Position numbers and translations under genes: made by a program. Below, one piece after another: positions 1-6,931 of a stretch of 12,104 nucleotides of DNA. Position 1 is the first letter of the stretch; every line of letters starts with the position of its first letter. Origin of the DNA: an uncultured Pseudomonadota bacterium (GTDB lineage: Bacteria > Pseudomonadota > Gammaproteobacteria > Burkholderiales > Methylophilaceae); contig CAINWC010000281.1 in the NCBI GenBank assembly GCA_903854305.1, positions 1 to 12,104 of the forward strand, in the 5' to 3' direction. The notes beneath the pieces are model-generated. The model saw nothing but the letters and a program-made list of their open reading frames with translations, was not told where the DNA came from and ran no database searches.

Positions 1-921
1 AGTCCAACCCGTAAAGCCATGCGTGATGCAGAGTTAAGCATTGAAGACATTAATGGTGTGGTGATGGTTGGTGGCGCCACTAGAATGCCGCAGGTACGTA
101 AAACAGTCGCTGAATACTTTAAACAAACACCGCTGACTAATTTAGATCCTGACAAAGTCGTCGCGTTGGGTGCGGCGATTCAAGCCAATGTACTGGCTGG
201 TAACAAAAGTGATGAAGACTTATTATTGCTCGACGTAATTCCACTGTCTTTAGGTTTAGAAACCTATGGCGGCCTCACTGAAAAAGTAATTCACCGTAAC
301 AGCACGCTGCCTGTTGCACGTGCGCAGGAGTTCACCACTTATAAAGACGGCCAAACCGCCATGAGTATTCATGTGGTGCAAGGAGAACGTGAATTGGTGA
401 GCGACTGCCGCTCACTTGCACGCTTTGAACTACGTGGCATTCCACCTATGGTCGCGGGTGCTGCACGTATTCGCGTCACATTTACCGTAGATGCTGATGG
501 CTTGTTATCTGTTTCTGCGCGTGAAACTTCGACCAATGTTGAAGCGCATATTGCCGTTAAGCCTTCGTACGGATTAAGTGAAGATGAAATCACTAATATG
601 CTCAAAGCTTCATTTAACAGTGCAGAGGCCGATAAAAAAGCCCGCATGCTAGCTGAGGCCAGAGTTGCGGCTGGGGCGATTCTAGAAGCGGTCACGATGG
701 CGTTAGCCACTGATAGTGAGCTGATCAGCGCAGAAGAAAAGCAAGCTATTGAAGCCGAAATGCAACGCCTGTCTTTAATTAAAGAAACGCAAGATGACGA
801 TGCGATTCATAAAGGCGTTGAAGCGCTTAACCACGCGACTGAAGCCTTTGCTGCGGCTCGTATGAATGCCAGCGTAAGCCGTGCGTTAGCGGGTAAAAAA
901 TTAGATTCGATTAACTTGTAG
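1..921 (+). CDS. hscA: HscA, Hsp70-family Fe-S cluster assembly chaperone (5'-truncated by window edge)
   Basis: The reading frame is open from base 1, so this is the C-terminal 306 residues of a protein that is about 616 residues in E. coli; most of the nucleotide-binding domain lies outside the window. It begins near the end of the ATPase domain, where [11 protein letters not shown] is the adenosine/phosphate-binding segment of Hsp70s. The linker [14 protein letters not shown] is followed by the substrate-binding beta domain ([33 protein letters not shown]) and a helical lid. These blocks match HscA rather than DnaK: DnaK has a DVTPLSLGIET linker, and the acidic, low-complexity DnaK tail is missing. 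HscA with HscB drives transfer of [2Fe-2S] clusters from the IscU scaffold, in the cytoplasm. fdx follows 39 bp downstream on the same strand, as in isc operons. Confidence 0.96.
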   Translation, partial: SPTRKAMRDAELSIEDINGVVMVGGATRMPQVRKTVAEYFKQTPLTNLDPDKVVALGAAIQANVLAGNKSDEDLLLLDVIPLSLGLETYGGLTEKVIHRNSTLPVARAQEFTTYKDGQTAMSIHVVQGERELVSDCRSLARFELRGIPPMVAGAARIRVTFTVDADGLLSVSARETSTNVEAHIAVKPSYGLSEDEITNMLKASFNSAEADKKARMLAEARVAAGAILEAVTMALATDSELISAEEKQAIEAEMQRLSLIKETQDDDAIHKGVEALNHATEAFAAARMNASVSRALAGKKLDSINL

Positions 922-948
922 TATTGATATTTAATATCTTCACTACAA
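916..948 (+). other. Stem-loop spanning the hscA stop codon in the hscA-fdx gap
   Basis: TTGTAGT (916-922) pairs with ACTACAA (942-948). A symmetric 3x3 internal loop follows, then GATAT (926-930) pairs with ATATC (934-938) around a three-base loop. The lower stem contains the hscA TAG stop, and the structure ends just before the fdx ribosome-binding site. There is no T-tract, so it is not a classic terminator. A role in RNA processing or in setting the hscA:fdx ratio is inference. Confidence 0.5.
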
Positions 949-960
949 TAAGGAAACAAC

Positions 961-1302
961 ATGCCACAAATCATCATATTGCCACACGTAGAACTCTGTC
1001 CAGAAGGCGCAGCGATTGAAGCCAAAACAGGCGAATCAATCTGTGATGTGCTTTTAAACAATCATATTGATATTGACCATGCTTGCGACCAAGCCTGTGC
1101 TTGCACAACCTGCCACGTGATCGTTCGCGAAGGCTTTAAATCATTGAATGCATCCAATGACCAAGAAGATGACTTGCTGGATAAAGCTTGGGGATTAGAA
1201 CCGAACTCACGGTTATCATGCCAAGCCATTGTGGGTACAGAAGACTTAGTAGTAGAAATCCCTAAATACAGTATCAACATGGCTAAAGAAGGCCATCGTT
1301 AA
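961..1302 (+). CDS. fdx: Isc-type [2Fe-2S] ferredoxin
   Basis: The protein is 113 residues, close to the 111 of E. coli Fdx. The adrenodoxin-type cluster loop is DHACDQACACTTCHVIVREG, with probable cluster ligands Cys42, Cys48, Cys51 and Cys87 (in SRLSCQAIV). Cys46 is the additional cysteine typical of the Isc ferredoxins. The stretch DDLLDKAWGLEP is also characteristic of this family. The protein supplies electrons to cluster assembly on IscU/IscS in the cytoplasm. The ATG at 961 is supported by an AAGGA Shine-Dalgarno sequence (950-954) six bases upstream. It follows hscA in the same orientation and is probably cotranscribed. The next gene is convergent, so iscX, which often follows fdx, is not present here. 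Confidence 0.97.
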   Translation: MPQIIILPHVELCPEGAAIEAKTGESICDVLLNNHIDIDHACDQACACTTCHVIVREGFKSLNASNDQEDDLLDKAWGLEPNSRLSCQAIVGTEDLVVEIPKYSINMAKEGHR

Positions 1303-1321
1303 ACCGCCCAAAAATATTTCG

Positions 1322-1960
1322 CTAGAATAATGATTTTGAATGGTCGAAAGTCACTCGGCCAGAACTGACATCATAAACTGCTGCAGCAATACCAATCTGC
1401 TTGGCTTCTAGCATGCTGCTTATAATCTCGCTGCCATCCAAAATCGCTTGAATTTGAAACTCGACATTGGATTGACACACCCGGCCAACAAACTCCAAAT
1501 CATTTGAATCGCTATGCTGAGCAAGTGCTTGCTCATGCTGAACCGCTGGTTGGATATGCTTTAGAATCTCGCCAATGTGACCACCCGTATAATTGTCGCA
1601 AGCCGCCTTTACCGCACCACAACCGCTGTGGCCAAGCACTACAATCAACTTGCTACCCAAATATTTAATAGAAAATTCCAAGCTGCCAATCGCAAAAGGC
1701 GATGCAATATTGCCCGCAAGACGCACGCTGAAAATATCACCTAAACCTTGGTCGAAGATAATTTCTGATGCGGTACGTGAATCACTGCAACCCAAAATAG
1801 CCGCAAAAGGATGTTGCTTATCTTTAGTGATATTGACAATATTCAAGAAATCTCGATGCAATGAAAGGCTTTTGGTAAAGCGCTCATTGCCTTCAATCAA
1901 TACATCAAGTGCCTCTTTTGGCTTGATTTTATCGCGGTCTAGTAATGGATGTTTATACAA
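1322..1960 (-). CDS. Beta-class carbonic anhydrase
   Basis: The enzyme interconverts CO2 and bicarbonate using zinc. All expected active-site elements are visible in the 212 residues: CSDSR at 58-62 (Cys58 zinc ligand, Asp60-Arg62 dyad) and HSGCGAVKAA from 111 (His111 and Cys114 zinc ligands). The N-terminal LIEGNERF segment is also typical of bacterial beta-CAs. The start is unusual: the frame has no ATG near the 5' end, and the best start is a TTG at 1960. It is preceded by AAAGAG about six bases upstream, with an in-frame stop ten codons further up. The gene lies 38 bp downstream of the SulP transporter on the same strand, so the two are probably one operon. It is convergent with fdx, with only 19 bp between stop codons and no clear terminator. 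Confidence 0.93.
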   Translation of the reverse strand: MYKHPLLDRDKIKPKEALDVLIEGNERFTKSLSLHRDFLNIVNITKDKQHPFAAILGCSDSRTASEIIFDQGLGDIFSVRLAGNIASPFAIGSLEFSIKYLGSKLIVVLGHSGCGAVKAACDNYTGGHIGEILKHIQPAVQHEQALAQHSDSNDLEFVGRVCQSNVEFQIQAILDGSEIISSMLEAKQIGIAAAVYDVSSGRVTFDHSKSLF

Positions 1961-1998
1961 TGATTTCTCTTTAAAGTAAGTAAGCGGTTAAAACTACG

Positions 1999-3534
1999 TT
2001 ATCGTTTGTGATATTTGCTATGTAAATTATCCCAGTGCACTTCTACCGTGCCGCCAGCGGCAATGTATTGCTTTTGCCAGCCGCTCAATAAATCGATACA
2101 GGCATGATCAATATACGCTAAATCTTCAAACTCAATCTTCACGTCTTTTTTAAGTGCTAAACCTTCTAGTACCGCAGCGAGTTTAGGTAATCCAATAATA
2201 GTTGCAGAACCAAACAAATGCACCTCAACGGCTTTATTTTCTGCATTATCTACAATTTTTACGACTAAATGTGAGAACACATACAGCAACTTAATGAGTG
2301 ACAGCATCAAGCCAACCATAATGCCCGTCAGCAAGTTAAAGCTCACAATCGTGATAATGGTGATGACATAAATAGCGACTTCAGCACGGCCGAAGCTTAA
2401 CAACTCTTTCAACACTTTTGGGTAGGCCAGCTTAAAACCAGTGTATACAAGCACTGCAGCCAAAGCCGCCACTGGAATATATTGCAAGGTAAAGGTGAAT
2501 ACGCTAATGAAAAGTAACAACCAAAAGCCATGCATAATGGTTGAAGCGCGGGATACTGCGCCTGCTGCTACGTTAGCACTTGAGCGCACAATGACACCAG
2601 TCATCGGCAACACGCCTAGAAAGCCACATAAAGTATTACCTAAACCTTGTGCAAGTAACTCTCTATCGTATTTAGTACGTACACCACTGTGCATTTGATC
2701 AACCGCGGAGGCTGAAAGTAGCGACTCAGCACTGGCTACAAAAGCCAGTGACAGCACAGCAACAAGCACTGGTAAATTAAATGTTGCATAAAAATCCGCC
2801 AAACTTGGTAATTGCACCGCATTTAAAAAATGGTTCATGTCATCCGGGTTGCTAAACAGATTAGTGATGTACTTAAGTGGTAAATGCAGCACATTGGCCA
2901 CTAAAATCGCCAGCAAAACGCCAACCAATGCCCCTGGTACCAGCTTGAGTTTTTTTGGTGCAAATTTTGTCCACAATACAATCGCGGCAATGGTCAGCAA
3001 GCCAATAAGCCCTGCGTTTAAATTGCCATTCTGGCCAGAAATACTCTCCATAATCGCCGTAGGAAAGTTCATGATATTTTGAATACCATTAGATGAAGGC
3101 TTGCGGTCTAACATAATGTGAAACTGTGAACCGATGATTAAAATACCGATACCCGCCAACATGCCATGAATCACCGCCGGAGAAATTGCCCTAAACCACA
3201 CGCCCAATTTAAAGTGGCCTGCAAGCATTTGCACCATACCTGCCAACATTAAAATCTCACCAAACATCATAATGCCATGCTTAGCGATAATCTCGACTAC
3301 CAACACCACCAAACCAGCCGCAGGGCCGCTGACCGTCAAAGGTGAACCCGCCACAGCGCCAATCACAATGCCGCCAATAATACCGGTAATCACGCCAGCT
3401 GTAGGTGGCAAGCCTGAAGCAATGGCAATCCCTAAACATAAAGGAATTGCGACCAAAAACACCACGATGGACGCTAGAAAGTCTTGACTAAAATCGGCTT
3501 TGAATTGGTTTAAATTGAATAGGTTATTTGGCAT
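1999..3534 (-). CDS. SulP-family inorganic anion transporter with C-terminal STAS domain (probable bicarbonate transporter)
   Basis: A 511-residue inner-membrane protein. Residues from about 15 to 405 are a long series of hydrophobic segments. The SulP core signature lies near the N-terminus: PLCLGIAIASGLPPTAGVI, then GSPLTVSGPAAG at about 63-74. The last roughly 90 residues form a soluble STAS domain (EVHLFGSATIIGLPKL, then EDLAYIDHACIDLL). SulP members carry sulfate, bicarbonate or other anions, and substrate cannot be read from sequence alone. Linkage to a carbonic anhydrase 38 bp downstream favours bicarbonate, since SulP proteins genetically linked or fused to carbonic anhydrases are known. 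The ATG at 3534 is the first in frame; the Shine-Dalgarno (GAAAG) is weak. A sulfate transporter remains the main alternative, although no sulfur-assimilation genes are nearby. Confidence 0.9.
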   Translation of the reverse strand: MPNNLFNLNQFKADFSQDFLASIVVFLVAIPLCLGIAIASGLPPTAGVITGIIGGIVIGAVAGSPLTVSGPAAGLVVLVVEIIAKHGIMMFGEILMLAGMVQMLAGHFKLGVWFRAISPAVIHGMLAGIGILIIGSQFHIMLDRKPSSNGIQNIMNFPTAIMESISGQNGNLNAGLIGLLTIAAIVLWTKFAPKKLKLVPGALVGVLLAILVANVLHLPLKYITNLFSNPDDMNHFLNAVQLPSLADFYATFNLPVLVAVLSLAFVASAESLLSASAVDQMHSGVRTKYDRELLAQGLGNTLCGFLGVLPMTGVIVRSSANVAAGAVSRASTIMHGFWLLLFISVFTFTLQYIPVAALAAVLVYTGFKLAYPKVLKELLSFGRAEVAIYVITIITIVSFNLLTGIMVGLMLSLIKLLYVFSHLVVKIVDNAENKAVEVHLFGSATIIGLPKLAAVLEGLALKKDVKIEFEDLAYIDHACIDLLSGWQKQYIAAGGTVEVHWDNLHSKYHKR

Positions 3535-3580
3535 GATGCACTTTCAATTATGATTGAATGTAAGGTGTTTTTGTAGCCGA

Positions 3581-3586
3581 ATTATA
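3581..3586 (-). promoter_or_regulatory. Candidate -10 element for the SulP-carbonic anhydrase operon
   Basis: A perfect TATAAT reads on the minus strand 46 bases upstream of the SulP start codon, downstream of the porin terminator. I see no good -35 hexamer at 16-18 bp spacing, so this is a position-supported guess. Confidence 0.35.
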
Positions 3587-3658
3587 CCTGATGAAGCCTC
3601 TATGAGATGAACGAAAAATTAGATAAGACAAACCCATTAGCTTGTCGCTCCGCCAATG

Positions 3659-3682
3659 AAAAAACCCGCCAAAGCGGGTTTT
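3659..3682 (-). terminator. Intrinsic terminator of the porin gene
   Basis: A CCCGC / GCGGG stem (3665-3669 and 3674-3678) with a four-base loop is flanked by A4 on one side and T4 on the other. Reading on the minus strand, the hairpin is followed by six T residues, 27 bases after the porin stop codon. It separates the porin transcript from the downstream SulP operon. The flanking A/T tracts could make it bidirectional, but no plus-strand gene lies here. Confidence 0.85.
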
Positions 3683-3708
3683 AGATTTACAAGACTAAGA
3701 AGTGATTC

Positions 3709-5115
3709 TTAGAATTTGTAAGTTAGGTCTAATTGAATTAAATCAAAGTTTTTGATGTCGCCTGACATATCGCCACTACCAAATGCGTAGTAGCTAGTGT
3801 TCTTTTTCTTACCGTGTGAAACAGCAAAGTTAAGAGCAACAGCATCTTCTAAATTGTATTGAGCTTTAAATGTAGTGCCCTTAATATTTACACGACTATC
3901 AAATATATCAGAATCTACTTGTGCAGCATCAAGTGACCAAGCACCTACGTCTTGATACCAAACACGTGCTTGCCAGTCACCTTTAACCATTTTATTACCT
4001 TCAAAGGCTTTTAAGTCTTTAGCAGAACCAACAGCAACACCTAACATCCACGCCGTATCATCGCTACCTTGTGATCCATTTAATGCAGCAGTTATAAGTG
4101 AATTTTTAGCGCGATCATCAGCACTTGTATTAACAACGTAGTCACCGAACAAACGTACACCAACACTACTTGTAGCCATATAGTTAATTTCAGCTGGGAT
4201 ATCGATTGTATCTAAATCATTCGCTGAAAAAGCATTTGCTGCAGTGTTTAATACACCAAAGTTTGTTTTATATGGGTTTTTAGTAATTGTCGTATAAGTA
4301 ATAGCTGCTTTAGCCGATGTACGATCATTCAAAGCGTACTTACCACCTGCTTGGAAAGCAAGTTCTTCTGAAGAGCCGTATGCCGTAGTAGAACCAGTAG
4401 TTGCTTGTGGTACACCGCCAGAAAGCGATCTTTTACCCGCATAAATATTTTGAACACCTGTTAAGAAAATATCAGCATCGCCTACTTTGAATTTAGCTTG
4501 CTCAGACAAACCTTCAACTGTTAAGTCAGCATCCCAAACCATTGGTGTAATGTACAATGGACTTGTCATACGACCAGCTTCAAGTGTTAACCAGTCAGTC
4601 GCTTTATAACCAACCATAGCACGCTTTACCCATACCGCTTGCTTACCATTAATATTGCCCGGTGTAGCTGAACCAGCATTCTGGCCAAAGTCAGCATTAT
4701 CAGAACGACCAGCAGAACCCATAGCAAGCGCTAAATCAGAATACCAATTGCCTGCCTCTGTCTTAACACCTAAAGTCACTTTATAACGTGGACGACCTAA
4801 ATTTACGTCAACATTAGCTGGTGTTGTGGTTTGACGATCTTCGTAACGAACACGAATATCACCGTAAATTGTCGCGTTATCAATAGCATCAGAAACTTTT
4901 ATTTTTGAAGCTTTTTTCAATGCTTTAGCTTGACCAGCAGCTTCGTCTGAATGGCCTTTAGTTAATAAAGCGCCTTCTTCTTCTGTTAATACGCCTTTAG
5001 CTACTAGCGCGTTAACGATATCTGTTGTTGAATCGGCCATTGCATTAGCGCCAAAGCCCATTAACATTGAGCCAGCGAGTGTTGCAGCCACCAAGTTACT
5101 TAGTTTAAAATTCAT
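3709..5115 (-). CDS. Putative outer-membrane porin with Sec signal peptide
   Basis: The 468-residue product starts with a signal peptide (MNFKLSNLVAATLAGSMLMG, then an AMA cleavage-like site at about 25-28). A short helical segment follows, DIVNALVAKGVLTEEEGALL, of the kind seen at the N-terminus of putative porins in proteobacteria. The rest is rich in alternating aromatic/polar strands (YGDIRVRYEDR at the first strand), and the chain ends LIQLDLTYKF, whose C-terminal Phe is the usual outer-membrane insertion signal. Solute specificity is not readable directly. The ATG at 5115 is preferred over a TTG one codon upstream because AAGGGA lies seven bases before the ATG. The gene is monocistronic, with its own terminator at 3659-3682. 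A Pho box upstream (5184-5201) suggests induction under phosphate limitation. Confidence 0.87.
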   Translation of the reverse strand: MNFKLSNLVAATLAGSMLMGFGANAMADSTTDIVNALVAKGVLTEEEGALLTKGHSDEAAGQAKALKKASKIKVSDAIDNATIYGDIRVRYEDRQTTTPANVDVNLGRPRYKVTLGVKTEAGNWYSDLALAMGSAGRSDNADFGQNAGSATPGNINGKQAVWVKRAMVGYKATDWLTLEAGRMTSPLYITPMVWDADLTVEGLSEQAKFKVGDADIFLTGVQNIYAGKRSLSGGVPQATTGSTTAYGSSEELAFQAGGKYALNDRTSAKAAITYTTITKNPYKTNFGVLNTAANAFSANDLDTIDIPAEINYMATSSVGVRLFGDYVVNTSADDRAKNSLITAALNGSQGSDDTAWMLGVAVGSAKDLKAFEGNKMVKGDWQARVWYQDVGAWSLDAAQVDSDIFDSRVNIKGTTFKAQYNLEDAVALNFAVSHGKKKNTSYYAFGSGDMSGDIKNFDLIQLDLTYKF

Positions 5116-5167
5116 CAAAAATTCCCTTAGTTAAATAATTTTGCAGTTATGTTTTTCAACAGGATGC

Positions 5168-5201
5168 ATTTTGTTATTTATATATGACAGTTTGATGACA
5201 T
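5168..5201 (-). promoter_or_regulatory. Candidate Pho box promoter of the porin gene
   Basis: On the minus strand, ATGTCAT (5201-5195), a four-base CAAA spacer and CTGTCAT (5190-5184) form two 7-bp direct repeats with an 11-bp period. This is the arrangement of the PhoB-binding Pho box, and the second repeat matches the E. coli unit CTGTCAT exactly. The -10 position expected for Pho promoters, 11-16 bases after the box, holds CAAAAT (5173-5168, four of six consensus bases). A TATAAA at 5182-5177 is an alternative. The start codon is about 50 bases further on. Confidence 0.7.
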
Positions 5202-5223
5202 AGAACTAATTAGTGGGTTATTG

Positions 5224-5250
5224 ACAACATTAGCGTTGTATTTTTACAAC
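5224..5250. repeat. Inverted repeat between the lysS terminator and the porin promoter
   Basis: GTTGTA (5235-5240), TTTT and TACAAC (5245-5250) form a perfect 6-bp palindrome with a four-base spacer. An upstream ACAAC (5224-5228) could alternatively pair with the same GTTGT arm. It lies 34 bp or more upstream of the porin Pho box. It could be an operator or chance in AT-rich DNA. Confidence 0.35.
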
Positions 5251-5253
5251 AAC

Positions 5254-5289
5254 AAAAAACCGCTAGCTAAATTGAATTAGCGTAGCGGT
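5254..5289 (-). terminator. Intrinsic terminator of the prfB-lysS operon
   Basis: Reading on the minus strand, CCGCTA (5288-5283), a bulged C (5282) and GCTAA (5281-5277) pair with TTAGC (5270-5266) and TAGCGG (5265-5260). This gives an 11-bp stem with one bulge and a six-base loop, followed immediately by six T residues. It lies about 100 bases after the lysS stop codon. Confidence 0.9.
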
Positions 5290-5390
5290 CACGTGCGAAT
5301 CATCTGCTTTCGCATACGAATAACCAGCATTAGCTGGTATATTCTGCGGAGAATGCCCTTGCGGTCTTAATTACTTTAGCACTACAAGTA
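5290..5390 (-). other. lysS 3' untranslated region with several short hairpins (possible 3'UTR-derived sRNA)
   Basis: No ORF is seen in this stretch between the lysS stop and its terminator. On the minus strand it can form four successive small hairpins: TACTT/AAGTA (arms 5390-5386 and 5376-5372), ATTCT-CCGC-AGAAT (5354-5341), ACCAGC-TAAT-GCTGGT (5338-5323) and TGCGAA/TTCGCA (5314-5309 and 5299-5294). The third is the most convincing, with a GC-rich stem and a tetraloop. Together with the terminator this resembles the layout of a structured small RNA, but it may be only an ordinary 3' UTR. Confidence 0.3.
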
Positions 5391-6929
5391 CTAGCTTTCA
5401 GCGCGCATGTGCGGGAACAAAATCACATCACGAATACTTGCACTGTCGGTAATCATCATCACCAAACGGTCTATACCAATGCCGCAACCGCCTGTTGGTG
5501 GCATACCGTATTCTAAAGCGCGAATAAAGTCTGCATCATAGAACATCGCTTCATGGTCACCCGCTTCTTTGGCCTTCATCTGTGCGTGGAAGCGTGCTGC
5601 TTGGTCTTCAGCATCGTTCAACTCACTAAAGCCATTGGCAATTTCACGCCCTGTAACAAACAGTTCAAATCGCTCTGTCACTTCAGGGTCCGTATCTGAC
5701 GCACGTGCCAACGGTGAAACTTCAACAGGGTAATCAATAATATAGGTTGGGTTCCACAATTGGCTTTCGGCTGTTTCTTCAAATAACGCTAACTGCAACG
5801 CACCTAAGCCTGCATGGTCGAATGGTTTTGTGCCAAACTTGATAATTTCCGCACGTAAGAATGCTGCGTCATTTAACTGCTCTAATGTGTATTCTGGCGC
5901 ATATTTTTGAATCGCGCCGACAATGGTCAATCGCTCAAATGGCTTGCTTAAATCAAGCTCACGGCCTTGATATTGCAGCACTGCTGAACCCGTAGCGGCA
6001 ATTGCCGCAGTACGAATGCAGCGTTCAGTAAAGTCCATCAACCACAAGTAATCGGTATAAGCCGCATAAAACTCCATCATGGTAAATTCTGGGTTATGGC
6101 GTACGCTTAGGCCTTCATTTCTAAAATTACGGTTCACTTCAAACACACGCTCAAAACCGCCTACGACCAATCTTTTCAGGTATAGCTCAGGTGCAATACG
6201 CATGTACATTTGCATATCCAACGCATTGTGATGTGTAATAAAAGGCTTGGCTGATGCGCCACCTGGAATCGGGTGCAACATCGGCGTTTCAACTTCTAAA
6301 AATTGATTTTCAAGCATAAAACCGCGAATCGCTGAAACTACTTTGCTACGTGCGATAAACGTTGCACGCGTTTCTTCAGACATAATCAAATCTATATAGC
6401 GCTGGCGATATTTCACTTCTTGATCTTGCAAGCCATGGAACTTTTCTGGAAGCGGACGCAATGATTTCGTCAGCAAACGCAATTCTGAAGCCTTCACAGA
6501 AAGCTCACCCGTTTTAGTTTTAAACAACACGCCTTTAGCCGCGATAATATCGCCCATATCCCAATGTTTGAAAGCTTCGTAAATCGCCTCGCTATTGGCA
6601 TCAGCCAAATTGTCTTTTGAAATAAAGAGCTGAATGCGACCCGTGCTATCTTGCACTGTGGCAAAGCTTGCCTTACCCATTACGCGTTTTAACATCATGC
6701 GACCAGCAATGCTTACACGCACAGCTTTTGGGTCAAGCGTATCATTTTCAAATCCACCAAACTCAGCATGCAAAGCTGCTGCTTGATGCTCAGGCTTAAA
6801 GTCGTTCGGAAAAGCAGCGCCTCCATTTAATTTAGCGGCTTCACGAATCGCTTTTAGCTTTTCTCGGCGCTCGGCGATGACGTGATTTTCATCAATGGCT
6901 ACTACTTCAATATTTTGGTTATCGCTCAT
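5391..6929 (-). CDS. lysS: Lysyl-tRNA synthetase, class II
   Basis: The 512-residue protein charges tRNA-Lys in the cytoplasm. An N-terminal helical segment is followed by an OB-fold anticodon-binding domain (about 70-155, [23 protein letters not shown]). The class II catalytic domain follows. Motif 1 runs into [18 protein letters not shown] (213-230); motif 2 is [20 protein letters not shown] (269-288); motif 3 is [13 protein letters not shown], with Arg488, near the C-terminus. Length and motif order match bacterial LysRS (E. coli LysS is 505 residues). The ATG lies two bases after the prfB stop codon, and its Shine-Dalgarno (GGGAG) sits inside the last prfB codons. This implies translational coupling in a prfB-lysS operon, as in E. 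coli. Confidence 0.98.
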   Translation of the reverse strand: MSDNQNIEVVAIDENHVIAERREKLKAIREAAKLNGGAAFPNDFKPEHQAAALHAEFGGFENDTLDPKAVRVSIAGRMMLKRVMGKASFATVQDSTGRIQLFISKDNLADANSEAIYEAFKHWDMGDIIAAKGVLFKTKTGELSVKASELRLLTKSLRPLPEKFHGLQDQEVKYRQRYIDLIMSEETRATFIARSKVVSAIRGFMLENQFLEVETPMLHPIPGGASAKPFITHHNALDMQMYMRIAPELYLKRLVVGGFERVFEVNRNFRNEGLSVRHNPEFTMMEFYAAYTDYLWLMDFTERCIRTAAIAATGSAVLQYQGRELDLSKPFERLTIVGAIQKYAPEYTLEQLNDAAFLRAEIIKFGTKPFDHAGLGALQLALFEETAESQLWNPTYIIDYPVEVSPLARASDTDPEVTERFELFVTGREIANGFSELNDAEDQAARFHAQMKAKEAGDHEAMFYDADFIRALEYGMPPTGGCGIGIDRLVMMITDSASIRDVILFPHMRAES

Positions 6930-6931
6930 TC

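Noticed and set aside
5221..5227. Additional TTGTCAA half-site upstream of the porin Pho box
   Set aside because: It starts 26 bp from the first Pho repeat, out of phase with the 11-bp period and lacking a partner, so it is not counted as part of the Pho box.
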